This document shows positions 10,056-21,118 of a DNA stretch of 64,000 nt, in pieces. The notes under the pieces were generated by a model. That model was not told the DNA's origin, did not search any database, and was given only the letters and a program-made list of their open reading frames with translations. The position numbers and the translations under genes are program-made. The stretch lies in assembly GCF_000715075.1 (NCBI RefSeq), contig NC_134097.1, forward strand, positions 127,966,997-128,030,996, written 5' to 3'. Numbering within the stretch: position 1 is the stretch's first letter; each line of letters starts with the position of its first letter. Source of the DNA: Nicotiana tabacum (Eukaryota > Streptophyta > Magnoliopsida > Solanales > Solanaceae).

Positions 10056-11570
10056 ATATTTTAATTTTTGTTATTTGTAATAGATAGTATGGTTATGTAA
10101 TTGTTGTACATAAAGAAAAATTATGATTTGATAATGATGTTTACTATAATATATCTTATTTATGTCATTTTAAAGAATATGGATAATATTATTAGATCAA
10201 CTTAAACTCTAGCAGAGTTTGCAAGAAATATACAACCACCAGAAGTAGTTATATTTCATATATCTCATTGTAATTATATTTTGTTAACCACCAGAAGTGG
10301 TATATGTCTATGATCACCAGAAGTGATAATTTAGGCTTTCTATAGTTACAATTGAAGATAAGCTACATAAATATTCTCTATATTAAATGCACGCCTCGAT
10401 TTGCTCCTGAAGTAGTAAATATTTTAAAAGAGGTTGAGGCATCACAATTTGATGTGATTAATGCGCATTTAGATAATTATGTTCGGTTTCCTGAAGGATG
10501 AGAACTTTTGATAATATTAATCCATTCCCTGAAGTGAATGTGACAATACTAATAAGTCGGGTAAATATGAACGCGCTCTTGATGTGAATACATTACAATT
10601 CACCTCCAGAAGAGTTAATATAATTGAGAGAATATATACTCAATATTTCGTATTTTAAATTTGCTCCTGAAGAAGTAACACAGTTGAAATTGCCTCATGA
10701 AGTGGAAAAATATTAGGAAGAAGAGTTTTCGTGTGCTTAAACAATTGTTTTACATTGTTTATTCGATTGTGATTTTCTCTCATGACACCAGCAGTGTCTG
10801 AGCAATATTTGATAGTACAAAATGTATCAATAACTCCTGAAGAGCTAAATGTTCGCCTAAATAATACATGACACCAGTAGTGCCAGATAAATATTAGATT
10901 GTGGATAATAAATTAAGGCTCTCGAAGAGCTTATATACAAACATGTCATTCATATTATATGATTATGGTCAAAACATATGTTGTAGTAAACCTGAAGTTT
11001 ACTAATACAAATGACTATCATATTGTGACAACAAATGATTGGAAGATTGATAATCTTCATATTTCCACAATCATAGGGGGTAAAATAATATGTATGTGAG
11101 AAGTTACCTGCCTTATTCTTTAATTTGTACTATATCATGTATCACAGTAAACCAGAAGTTTACTAAAGCAAAAGTTTATGCCATAGTAAACCAGAAGTTT
11201 ACTAAGAGATAGCACATGACATGATAAACTTGAAGTTTTCATTTGCCATTTTTTTTAGCTATTTGAGAATTCAGATAAGCATATACTAAAGAACTAGAAG
11301 ATTCTTCAGGAATTCTCATGTGTTGCTTGTTCTCATAATGAATTGATTATACCAGCTAAAGTTGGGACTAAGACCCCTGATTCTGAAATATATAAAAGGT
11401 GAATATGGGTCCGTTCACCTATCATGTGAACCACTTATAGGTGCATATATGAGATGGTTACATGTGTAATTATTGTCAACCTGCAGTTTGACATTTGGAA
11501 TTGCTTTTCTCGATTAAGAGCATAATTTTCAGATTATGAAATCAAGACAGTTCATCTTGATAATGCTGGT
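10056..11570 (+). pseudogene. Degenerate copia internal region full of CCAGAAG / CCTGAAG hairpins
   Basis: No reading frame survives. Many short inverted repeats share a five-base loop of C(A/T)GAA type (listed in the hairpin entry). Some read as Pro-Glu-Glu codons (PPEEL, TPEEL, APEEV), so part may descend from coding sequence. Protease and the integrase core are not recognisable. Confidence 0.5.
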
Positions 11571-12903
11571 TTATATCCAAGCTGGTTTAGCATTGAATAC
11601 CTCCTATTAATGTCTAAACCATTGCTTATGAGAACAAAGCTTCATGTGTTGGTCTAAGATTTTCTAAATTGCATATAGCAGCACTTGTATGCATCAGATC
11701 AACAATATATGATAAGTCCTCCCTTCACAATTGGTTTAGGATCAGAAACCAAATATTTTTTACTATCTTTTGTTGCGTGGTATATGATTAATTTCTCTAC
11801 CATAATACACAAAGATATGTTTCCCAAAGATGATTAGGGATATATGTTAGTTTTTCTAACATTTGGGGGATGGAATAAACAGTTGAAAAATATGCTATAT
11901 GAATCGAATTATCATGATCCTCACTTAGAAGATAATTCAAGTCGAATGTCAGAAGCATTTGCTGATCTAAAATTAAATATCATATTTCAGCTGCAAATGC
12001 TCCTATTAAAATTAAAGTCCCTGAAGGATAGAGTTTACTGTACGCATGAAGCGTGGTAGACCAATCGGTTCCAAAGGTAACAATCCTTGAAAAATAGTAG
12101 GAGCTAATGATCAAAATGATCATAATGAGGAGGAAATATGCTCTAGAAGAGCCCACGACATAACATTTCATGAAACTCCCGAAAAAGTTCAGGTACCTGA
12201 AAATAAAGAAAGTGATGAGATCTCCACAAGTTATGTCGCTTCGGAACTGACACAAAATGATCGTCGACGATACATTTAATACAATATAGTGCACAATATT
12301 GTAAACGATTGTGAGGATCGGACTAGCAGTCCAGACACTTGAAGATGTCGTACCATTTAGATACAAGTCTTAACCTATTTGACTTATTTGGCTAAATCTA
12401 TATGAAGATCCTTGAAGGATTGAAAATGCCCGAAGCATATAATTCAAAGTCTTGAGAAATGTACTCGATCAAATTATAAAGATCTTTGTATGGTTTAAAG
12501 CAATCTGGGCGCATGTGGTATAATCGCCTTAGTGAATATTTGCTGAAAGAAGGTTACATAAATGATGTTATTTGTCCATGTATTTTTATAAAGAAAATGG
12601 CATCAGAATTTGTTATACTTGCTGTTTATGTTGATGACATAAATCTTGTTGGAACTCCAGAAGAGCTTCAAAAGGCAATTGAATATCTTAAGAAAGAATT
12701 TGAGATGAAAGATCTTGGAAAGACAAAACTTTGTCTTGGTCTGCAAATTGAATATTTAGCAGATGGGATCTTTATCCATCAATCTGCCTATACAGAAAGG
12801 GTCTTAAAACGCTTTTACATGGACAAAGCGCACCCATTGAGTACACCAATGGTTGTTCGATCACTTGAAGTAAATAAGGATTTGTTCCGACCTCCAGAAG
12901 AGG
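10204..12903. repeat. Scattered hairpins with a conserved 5-base loop and variable stems
   Basis: Perfect stems with a CAGAA/CTGAA-like loop: 10204-10220 (AAACTC, loop TAGCA), 10287-10301 (ACCAC), 10313-10327 (ATCAC), 10784-10798 (GACAC, loop CAGCA), 10918-10930 (GCTC, loop TCGAA), 10984-11004 (TAGTAAAC), 11146-11164 (AGTAAAC), 11184-11204 (TAGTAAAC), 12140-12152 (GCTC, loop TAGAA), 12408-12420 (ATCC, loop TTGAA), 12426-12438 (ATGC, loop CCGAA), 12891-12903 (CCTC). The LTRs add 8404-8424, 8479-8499 and 13648-13668 (TAAGCTTC). Stems of 4-8 bp differ in sequence, yet both arms match each other. Confidence 0.75.
11580..12480 (+). pseudogene. Copia integrase C-terminus and IN-RT linker, decayed
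   Basis: Scattered pieces in shifting frames match the family pattern: LMRTKLHVLVW-like text near 11630, the FLTFGGWNKQLK stretch (11855-11890; usually FPTLGGENKQL), a QMSEAF/AFADLKLN-like piece, AANAPIKIKVPEG (about 11990-12030) and KRGRPIGSKGNNP (about 12045-12090). Stops and frameshifts interrupt throughout. The assignment rests on my memory of plant copia polyproteins. Confidence 0.6.
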
Positions 12904-13000
12904 ACGAGGAACTCCTTGGTCCTGAAATACTCTATTTCGGTGTAGATGGTGCACTTATTTATCTTGCTAATGCTAACAAAAGTGGTGCAGATCATATTGG
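12481..13000 (+). pseudogene. Copia reverse transcriptase fragment
   Basis: An open stretch contains LYGLKQSGRMWYNRLSEYL, AVYVDDINLVG (the RT catalytic YVDD box) and EMKDLGKTKLCLGLQIE, all diagnostic of Ty1-copia RT. The palm N-terminus upstream is in decayed sequence. After ILYFGVDGALIYLANA the sequence jumps into RNase H text, so the end of the RT and the connection domain are deleted. Confidence 0.85.
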
Positions 13001-13375
13001 TAATGCAGGTTATTTATCCGATACCCATAAAGTTCGATTTCAAACCGGCAAGCAGGGAATGCATATGATTGAGATCAGTGATTCATTCGAGAAACATGTG
13101 GGTTGGAATGTGATAAAAGACCCACAATATTATACAGAGACAATGTTTCATGCATAGCACTATTAAAGGGAGGATTTATAAAAGGAGATAGAACGAAGCA
13201 CATTTCACCAAAATTGTTCTACACACACAATCTTCAGAAAAGTGGTGACATTGATGTGCAACAAATCCATTCAAGTAATAATCCAACAGATTTATTCACT
13301 AAATCTTTGCCAACTTCAACTTTTGAGAAGATGGTATACAAGATTGGAATGCGGAGACTCAAATATTTGAAATAA
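13001..13375 (+). pseudogene. Copia RNase H fragment
   Basis: GYLSDTHKVRFQTG (about 13010-13050) resembles the start of the copia RNase H (GYLSDPHKGRSQTG). The centre is missing. A different frame from 13130 gives CIALLKGGFIKGDRTKHISP, then DVQQIHSSNNPTDLFTKSLP and MRRLKYLK, the standard copia C-terminus. It ends at a TAA 3' of 13375, then CATCAGGGGGAG. Confidence 0.8.
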
Positions 13376-13384
13376 GGTTTTCAT

Positions 13385-13597
13385 CAGGGGGAGTAAAATA
13401 CGTGATGCACTCTTTTTCCCTTACTAAGGTTTTTCCCATGGGGTTTTCCTTATAAGGTTTTTAATGAGGCACCTAGCAATGCGTCTTACTAAATACGTGT
13501 ACTCTTTTTCCTTCACTGATATTTTTTTTCCCACGTGGTTTTTCCTAGTAAGGTTTTAATGAGGCACATTATCTTTTAATGAACATCCAAGGGGGAG
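13385..13597 (+). other. Copia 3' non-coding region with two polypurine tracts
   Basis: CATCAGGGGGAG follows the pol stop (13384-13395) and AAGGGGGAG (13589-13597) abuts the 3' LTR. Between them is a duplicated CTCTTTTTCC-TTCACT ... AAGGTTTTAATGAGGCAC unit. The second half (13487-13597) also precedes the 5' LTR, at 8243-8353. Confidence 0.7.
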
Positions 13598-14209
13598 TGT
13601 TATAAATATATTATATTATGGATGTTCATTTAGTACTCCGTTGTAAATAAGCTTCCTGAAGAAGCTTATCCATATGGGACTCCACCGTAAATATGTTTAT
13701 CGATTTAGTACTATATTGGAAATAAGCTTCCCGAAGAAGCTTATCACTTCGGTACCCGGTTATGGATAAACATTACCCCCAGTAGAAGTTTATCCATATC
13801 GGGTATAATAAGCTTATCTTTTCAGTACCCAGTTATGGATAAACATTACCCCGGTAGAAGATTATCCATACCGGGTATAATAAGCTTATCCATTCAGTAC
13901 TCCGTTATGGATAAATATTGCTCTCAGTAGAAGATTATCCATATCTGGTACAACAGCAGCTTACACAGCAGCTTGTAGCAGCTTACACAACAGCTTGTAG
14001 TAGCAGCTTACACAGCAGCTTATAGTAGCTTACATTGCAGCTTGTAGTAGCAGCTTACACAGCAGCTTGTAGTAGCAGCTTACAGAGCAGTTTCCTTTCT
14101 TCTATAAATAGAAGAGATTTTAGTTCATTATGTACATCAGTTTGAATTCGAATAATATATCAGTTTCTCTCTATACTTGTCTTTACTTTATAGTCTTTAT
14201 TTTATAACA
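13598..14209 (+). repeat. Copia 3' LTR
   Basis: It is colinear with the 5' LTR from TGTTATAAATATATT to TTTTATAACA. Differences are few (for example one C fewer in an ACCCC run and one hairpin loop changed from CTGAA to CCGAA with both arms kept). It is followed by a further ~52 bp identical to the 5' leader before the match breaks at 14261. Confidence 0.85.
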
Positions 14210-14261
14210 CGTTATCAGCACGAGACTCTGCCATCTCGAGCAAATATTTTGAAAGTATCTA

Positions 14262-15576
14262 GGGATGGATATGTATGATCGATAATTCAGTTGAAATTAA
14301 GGAGATAAATACGATATTATTGTTGGACTTCACTCTCTCTTTTCTATGCCTTTTACTCATACTTTTTTCTTCCTTTCTCGTGTTTCCTGGGTAGGGTTTT
14401 AACTTTTACTAATTTTCAATTTCCTTACACTAAAGATTGATTGCCAATATGTTTTATATTCTCGATCTTTACTGTAAGCGCAACGTTTCTTAGCTTTGTG
14501 CTGCACAAGAAAAAAACTCCGGACCGACCACGTCATCATGCTTTGAGCAACTAGTTCTTGGACACGTACTTTTTACGTGTATCCTATGCTAATTAGTATT
14601 AATATTTTTAAAATATTATAGTAAATATAAGAGGAGTTGCACAGTAATTAAAGAGAAAAAATTCAATCTTGAACCGATGAACTCACGCCTATTCAATCAA
14701 TCTTTATTATTATACTGAAAAAATTGCTATCAAATGAATTTCAGAAGTTATATTTCTGATGACTTCGATTATGGAATTCTTATATTATATCAACTAATCA
14801 GATGGACGGTGATTCTTTTTTATAAAAAATATGTTAATAACACATAATTTAAACGTCGGCTATGATTGTAAATGTTTTGCCACTAAAATTTTTTGCCTTC
14901 ATCAAGAAATTGTTGTTAGATGAGAGTAGTGTTTTGTAGAAGCTATATATATGAAAATTCGATCAAAACACCTTCCTTAGATGTCTAATAGATCATTGTC
15001 AATCTCAAGGTGTATACCTGCACATAAGTGCCAGTTATTTGTGATATAAACAATTGTTGTTGAAATATTTAATTGATGTATATAAATGAAAACACGTACA
15101 TATACCCTTTGTCTCCTTGTTTGATTCAAAATTATGAGTCCTTTCATCTATGAATGTGACTAAAAAATTTATTGGTATTGAACGAAGATAATTGTATTAT
15201 AAAATTTAGCACAATCATGTATTAGATGATGGGAATTTGATGTTTTAGTACTTAATGAGAAATATAACATTCTATTAATCTTTTGGTTTTTAATTTGATT
15301 TTTGATAATCAGAAAAGAATTTTACAAACAAAAAAATATGAGAATCGATAATATTACAGTATGTGTGTAATGAATATCATGAAGTTAGAAGGGTTAAATT
15401 ACAAGCTTCAACTAAAGAAAAAATAATAGCGACATGAAATACCTATAGAATGAAAAATAGTTAATTGCAGTGAATAAGGAAAAAAAAGTATTAAGAAGTC
15501 ACAGTCGAATTCCAAATGGAACGAAAAGAATCTTTTAGTATTATTTGAAAATGTGAAGTTGAAACGGAAAGTATCA
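14262..15576. other. Non-coding stretch, nothing recognised
   Basis: AT-rich intergenic DNA. No reading frame with a recognisable domain, no RNA gene and no element ends were seen. Confidence 0.5.
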
Positions 15577-15832
15577 AGCTCTCGTTTGGCCATAAATTTT
15601 GGTTATTTTCAACAAAAAAGATTGAAAACATTATGTGTTCATGGAATATGATCAGTTTTTAAAAATTTTTGAATTTTTTTTTGCAAGTTCCAAAAAACTG
15701 GTTATGAAACTTTAATTTTTTTTAAATAAAATGAATATCCAAACAGAACTTCAACTTCCAAACTATTTTTTAAAACAACTTCAAAAACGTATTTTTTAAG
15801 TTTTGACCAAATCTATGTCCAAAACGCTAGCT
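15577..15832. mobile_element. MITE with ~24-bp terminal inverted repeats
   Basis: The left end AGCTCTCGTTTGGCCATAAA and the reverse complement of the right end AGCTAGCGTTTTGGACATAG pair with few mismatches and continue as ATTTTG / ATTTG. The interior is AT-rich, about 256 bp in all, with no coding capacity. The GTTTGGCCATA ends are typical of hAT-like MITEs that I recall from Solanaceae. No certain target duplication was found. Confidence 0.6.
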
Positions 15833-18499
15833 AAATCTTATTTCTCCATGCCTTATCATCCATCATTTTCTTGTACGGTATCCAAAATTGTGTTTTTGCA
15901 CCAACTTTTAAATATTAGCAAAGGGACTTTCATTTTGTTTTCAATTGAATAAAAATATATATGAGATATCATCTAATTTTGTAGTTGTTTTAATTTGTAA
16001 AAGGACTTCATCCAAAAACGATATATCAAGTTTGTTAATTTGAATAATGTGAAGATAGATTGAATTACACTAAGGGCATTGCTACCAACAAAATTTATAG
16101 TGGGTTTTGGACCAATAATATAAGTTGAAGCTTGATAAAATGAAAAAGAAAAAGAACAAAGATGGATCTAGAAGATGTGAAATCACAAAGTCAAATGACT
16201 TGCAGAAATTTAACATGCATACTAAACCCATACGTAAAATATATCAGACCCCAAAATGGAACATGAATCAGATACTCCATGCATCATGAATGTAAGAAAA
16301 AGAGAAGAAAGCGAGAGAGAAAAAATTGTAAACCTGTGATGCGCAGAGGAAAGTAGGCCAAGCAAAAAATTTAATAGACTTTTTTGAAAAAAGAAAATTT
16401 TTGATAGAAACAAGAGAAATATATATATTACAGTGGCAGACAATTTGATATACACTTTTATAAAGTGAAATAAAGAATGTACAAAAACTACAAAATTATT
16501 CCTACAACCATGGAAATAAAAGGAACTAAAATGTGGTTTTGAGATAATTATGAAAATATACGGCCTGCATCACTACTATAATTACTACTATAAGAACGAA
16601 ACTGAAATGTTAAATTTTACAGTTTGCATTAGCATTATTACTACAGAATTGAAACTGAAATATGAAAACAATTTTTTAAATCTACAGGTTTGGTCCATCT
16701 TCTTTGTATTATACACGCATTACCATTACAGTTTTTCTTAACAGCTTGTTGGGACTGTTAAGGTTCTTATAACAGTTCAACCATTACGTCTAGTTAATAG
16801 AGCAAATAAAAAGCTTTAAACAATTTCAGTTTATGGCCATCTGAACGGCCACATTATTATTTCTTTGTATTTTACTTTCTTTTTACTTGTTCCTTTGTTG
16901 TTATCTTTATTAGATGTATATTTACATTATGCATAAAAATATTCTTGAATTAATATTTGCTTGAAGGACAAAACTGTCGTTTAACTTTTGAAGAATATTT
17001 TGGTCTTTCAACTTATATTTTAATATTTCATGCTTATAATATAGTATGATATGATGATGATGATATGATTACTAATTATACTTATTATATGAATATTACT
17101 TATAATTATATTTTTTTAGATGATCTTATAGTGAATATTCTTTTCTACTGTTATATGTGGCCCTTTTCTGGTATATCTAAAGCTAAAAAATTCCAGATTC
17201 CAACTTACAAATTTAAGGGAAAACTGCAGCATCATATTCATTAGAACCTGTCATTGTAATTCTTTAGAGTTTACATACTCATCATCACTTCTAATAGAAA
17301 GCTAAAAACTCACCAACTCAGTTACACCAAGAAAAATGAAAATGAAAAAAAAGAGAGAGCTTGGAAAGTGACGAGCAATGGATGAAGGGGACAGAAAGGA
17401 ACCCACCAACCCTTAAAATTGACTATGATAAGAGGAACATTATCTCTTCAAAAAGAGAAAATATAAGAAAGCAAAACAAAGCAGGTTATTTAAAGGTATG
17501 TAGACCTAACAACCTAAAATATTCCATATCAATTAAAATAAGGATTAATAAATAAATATAAGCGCTATCAATTATAGCACTTTCGATAAGCATCACCACA
17601 GAAAGCCAATTTTTTTTGTTGATATAATATATGGTTAGAACCTAAAGTTGTATGAATCTATCTATCTATATTCTATATATATATAAAGCTAGGAATAGAA
17701 AAAGTGATGTGTCACGTCTTATAATTCAAGGATGTCCTTTATCCTTTTTCTCTTTTTTTTTTGCTTTTTTTTTAATCCAAATTCTATATGTTACGTATTA
17801 CCTATTCTCATTGAAAGGAATGTGAAACTCATCCTTCTTTCTAATTTTATTTATTACATCTTATCATTATATTTGAATGAATATCACATATCAGTTACAA
17901 AGAACCTCTAACCTATTGGTTTTCCCCAATTAAATAATTCTCATGGCTTCACCCATCTCTATATAATAATAATACTACATCTAATTTTTGTGTGTAAGCA
18001 ACACAAATACTTTCTGTGCGTTGTGGCAAGAAATTTGTACCTGTTGTCGCAATATGTAGTTTATGCAGAAGTATTCCAATGAGATTAGCATCTTTATTTC
18101 CCAACCTTTCCGCTATCTAATGTATACAGTGTATTTCTTTTTACTTGTGTTTTGCCTTTGGATTTTGCTTTATTGTCTTTCCTTTTTTTTTTTTTGGGTT
18201 TTGTTCATTTGTTTACTTATATGACGAAATTAGTTTATTGGACTTGCAAGAGTATTCCTAAATATGCATATATGCCCTTTTTTTTGGGTGTAGTGAAATT
18301 GTTGATACGAAAAAAGTTCTCTCTTGTAATTATTTTATTTTATTTGTACTCCTTCTATTTTTATTATAGAATCAAGTGGGTCTGAACTCTATAGAAATTA
18401 AAGTTTGATGAATCGGTTTATGTAGTCAATATGTATGTTCATTATTTAGCCTAAAAATGTCTATCTACTGAAAGAAATATTATCCAACTACTATATGGC
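15833..18499. other. Non-coding stretch
   Basis: AT-rich. The several 60-80 codon frames here are low-complexity and have no domain. A TCTATCTATATTCTATATATAT start near 17656 followed by AAAGC resembles a Helitron-like 5' end, but no matching 3' hairpin/CTRR terminus was found. No gene is supported. Confidence 0.45.
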
Positions 18500-18725
18500 T
18501 GCAGACATATAAAATTTATTGGGATTAAATTCATAAAATAATTTGGACTATATTTTAAATTTAAGATATATTAGTTCAAATAAATTTATTGGGCTAATAT
18601 AATTAGATTATTATATAAGTCCAAATGCATATGAGTTAAATAAATGAGTCCAAATCCATTGGGCTAAAGTAATGAGCCCACTTCATTAAGCCCAATATGC
18701 CATCTTCCTAGAGGCCCAGTTTGGC

Positions 18726-18850
18726 GCCACGTGTCAAATGACATGGCGCGCCAAGTCAAACGGAAGAGCCAATGAGATCATGCCACGTGTCAAAATGACA
18801 AGGCATGCCAAGTCACGCCAAAAGGCCAATGAAATCGCGCCACGTGTGCA
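18726..18850 (+). promoter_or_regulatory. Three G-box repeats in gypsy-1 U3
   Basis: Three tandem units of about 55 bp each contain GCCACGTGT; the CACGTG cores are at 18728-18733, 18784-18789 and 18841-18846. The units go on with GACA-GGC-GCCAAGTCA and CCAATGA (CCAAT-like). G-boxes bind bZIP/bHLH factors in plants; stress or ABA control of this LTR is inferred. The 3' LTR has the same trio. Confidence 0.6.
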
Positions 18851-18947
18851 AGTGACATGTTCTGGCCAATCAAATGCGGTCATGTCACAATTTAATTTGA
18901 TTGGTCGGAATGAGTTTGTTCTTATCACAACTCCTCCCTTCCACAAC

Positions 18948-18955
18948 TATAAATA
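18948..18955 (+). promoter_or_regulatory. TATA box of gypsy-1 LTR
   Basis: TATAAATA in the context CCACAACTATAAATAAGGGTC, about 100 bp downstream of the last G-box. It is repeated in the 3' LTR near 32847. Confidence 0.75.
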
Positions 18956-19340
18956 AGGGTCTTCATAACTCAGAAAAAAGACACCAGAAGTTATAACAAG
19001 AAGCAAGCAAGAGCTCGTGGATCAAACGCAGCAAATTCCTCCACAAGTTTCAGGCTTCAAGTTCAAGTTCAAGAAATCAAGTGCAAGTTCAAGAACGAAG
19101 AACAAATTAAGGTCAAGTTCAAGCAATCAAGCTCAAGATCAAGAACAAGATCATCGTTCAAGACAACAAATACATATTCAAGATCAAGCTCAAAGGCCCT
19201 TGAATTTATTTACTGTTGACAAGTAGAATCAGAGGATTCATAGAGATTGTACACTCAAATATTCGAAATAAAATACTACGATTGTTGCGATATTTTCGGT
19301 CTTGATTTTATTTTCTCGACGCAAAATTATTGTCTACAAA

Positions 19341-19362
19341 TTCTGGCATGCCCAGTGGGACA
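19341..19362 (+). other. Gypsy-1 primer-binding site
   Basis: ATTCTGGCATGCCCAGTGGG follows the 5' LTR after two bases. The TTCTGGC(G/A)(C/T)GCCCAGTGGGAC form is the usual PBS of this group of plant gypsy elements (recalled). Confidence 0.7.
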
Positions 19363-19414
19363 ATCTCTACCTCTCATCTAAACTTTTCAATCACCAAAGT
19401 TCCAGAACATTGAA

Positions 19415-21118
19415 ATGGCTTCGAAGAAAATCAACTCCAAATCAACATCCACCAAGGCTGCTAACTCCAGGTTCTATGCTGATGTGGAAAGCATCCTCGA
19501 TGTCACCTTTGGAAGCTTCGGACCAGTTACGAGGAGCAAAGCAAGCTCTTTAGGACAACAAACACCCCAAGTGCCGTCCGCATCAACCCCTGTTTTCGGA
19601 TCTTCATCCTCAAAAGGAGCAAGATCTTCCACAAATGCATCTGAAGGAGGAAGCGATGTTGCTGAAAAGAACAAGAAAACTCTTGCTCTGCTTGACCTCT
19701 CCGGCTCCAAGCACTCTGCTGTGAAGGAAGATGATGATGCTTCAAGCGATGGAACCTCCCCACTTACACCACATAGCGTGAGCCAGTCAAGGATCAATCT
19801 GTGGAAAATCCATGCTACTCTCCGTCATCGACGACAATCATGCAAGCCATGATGACAAACACTTCATCTATAGAGGAGCAGTTGGCAAATTTGATGGAAG
19901 CAATCGCTGGCTTGACCAAATGCATGCAAAATCAAGAGGCTAGAATTGACAAGATAACAGACAGGGTGAGAATCTTGATGGAAGAAGAATCTACCCATGC
20001 ACCCGGCAAGCTTCCAGAAGTTCTAGAGAGTGACTCTCCCCCAAGACAAGCAACATCCACTAAGGCTATCCCTGTCTCATCTGAAGAAATGATTCCAATC
20101 GATCAACTGAAGGAGTTCATCGAAGGAACCATTAAGAACAAATATGAAGTTGCTTCCAAATCCTCCCTTACATATGCAAAGCCGTACACTGCAAGGGTCG
20201 ATATGTTGAAGATGCCTGTTGGCTATCAACCTCTAAAGTTTCAACAGTTTGATGGTAAAGGTAACCCAAAGCAACATGTTGCGCACTTCGTTGAGACGTG
20301 CAACAATGCTGGGACTTATGGAGATTACCTCATCAAGCAGTTTGTTCGCTCGCTAAAAGGAAATGCTTTTGACTAGTACACGGACCTCGAGGCTGGATCT
20401 ATCGATAGTTGGGATCAACTAGAGCAAGAGTTCCTCAATCGCTTTTATAGCACAAGACGCACAGTGAGTATGATAGAGCTTACAAATACTCGTCAACGAA
20501 AGGGGGAACCAGTTATCGACTTTATCAATCATTGGAGGAATGCAAGCCTCAACTGCAAAGACAGGCTTAGTGAAGCTTCAGGAATAGAGACGTGCATCCA
20601 AGGTATGCATTGGGGATTGCGCTACATATTGCAAGGTATCAAGCCTAGCACATTTGAAGAACTTGCAACTCGTGCCCATGACGTGGAATTGAGCATGGCT
20701 TCTGCTGGAAATGAAAGGCTACCCATCTATGAACCTCGCAAAGTGAATGACAAGCAAGAAGTCAGGAAGTGGGGCAAGTTCGTACCCAAGTCTGAAAGCA
20801 AAGAAGCTATGAATGTCAATACGTCACTTGTGAAGTTCACGACGAAGGAAAGCAAGAAGCAGAGTATGAAATCCACTTCGTTTCAAGATAAGCCAAGTGG
20901 GAAGTTGACTCTAAAAGAAATGCAGGAAAAAGAGTACCCATTCCTGGATTCTGATGTGCCAGCCATTTTAGAAGAACTCCTCGAGTTAAATCTCATTGAG
21001 CTTCCGGAGATGAAGCGACCAAAATGAAGCTGGGAAAACAAATGACCCGAACTACTGCAAATATCACCGACTTGTAAGCCACCCTCTGGAGAAGTGCTTT
21101 GTCTTCAAGGATAAAGTC
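19415..21118 (+). pseudogene. Gypsy-1 Gag, broken
   Basis: The N-terminal frame from ATG 19415 (MASKKINSKSTSTKAANSRF...) runs to 19852. The capsid part continues from about 19801 in another frame (MTNTSSIEEQLANLMEAIAG, KFQQFDGKGNPKQHVAHFVE, then TNTRQRKGEPVIDFINHW) to 21027, so one frameshift lies near 19800. A TAG at 20374-20376 replaces an expected Trp in FDWYTDLE. After KRPK at 21025 the frame shifts again, to the Cys/His segment CKYHRLVSHPLEKCF (about 21056-21100). The retrotransposon gag domain is clear from the HVAHFVETC and SWDQLEQEFLNRF motifs. It would form the particle core. Confidence 0.85.

Larger units (their letters stand above)
8243..14261 (+). mobile_element. Ty1-copia LTR retrotransposon with extended terminal repeats
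   Basis: Two ~613-bp LTRs (TGTTAT ... ATAACA) flank an intact gag and a decayed pol in the usual copia order (IN remnant, RT, RNase H). The repeated ends are longer than the LTRs: 8243-9017 and 13487-14261 (about 775 bp each) both contain pre-PPT sequence, PPT, LTR, the presumed PBS and about 45 bp of leader. By eye they differ at only a few percent of sites. No matching target duplication is visible outside 8243 or 14261. The element cannot be autonomous, since the protease and most of the integrase are unrecognisable. Confidence 0.85.
18500..19338 (+). repeat. Gypsy-1 5' LTR
   Basis: It matches 32402-33237 almost throughout, with roughly a dozen or two differences by eye. The TGCAGACA start is a mutated form of TGTAGACA, which pairs with the TGTCTACA end. 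U3 carries three CACGTG-centred repeats and the TATA box; U5 has runs of TCAAGTTCAAG. Confidence 0.9.

Noticed and set aside
17656..18480. Helitron
   Set aside because: Only a suggestive 5' end; no 3' hairpin with CTRR and no RepHel text.
19527..19797. Minus-strand frames opposite the gypsy-1 gag
   Set aside because: Shadows of the plus-strand gag; no splice signals or domain.
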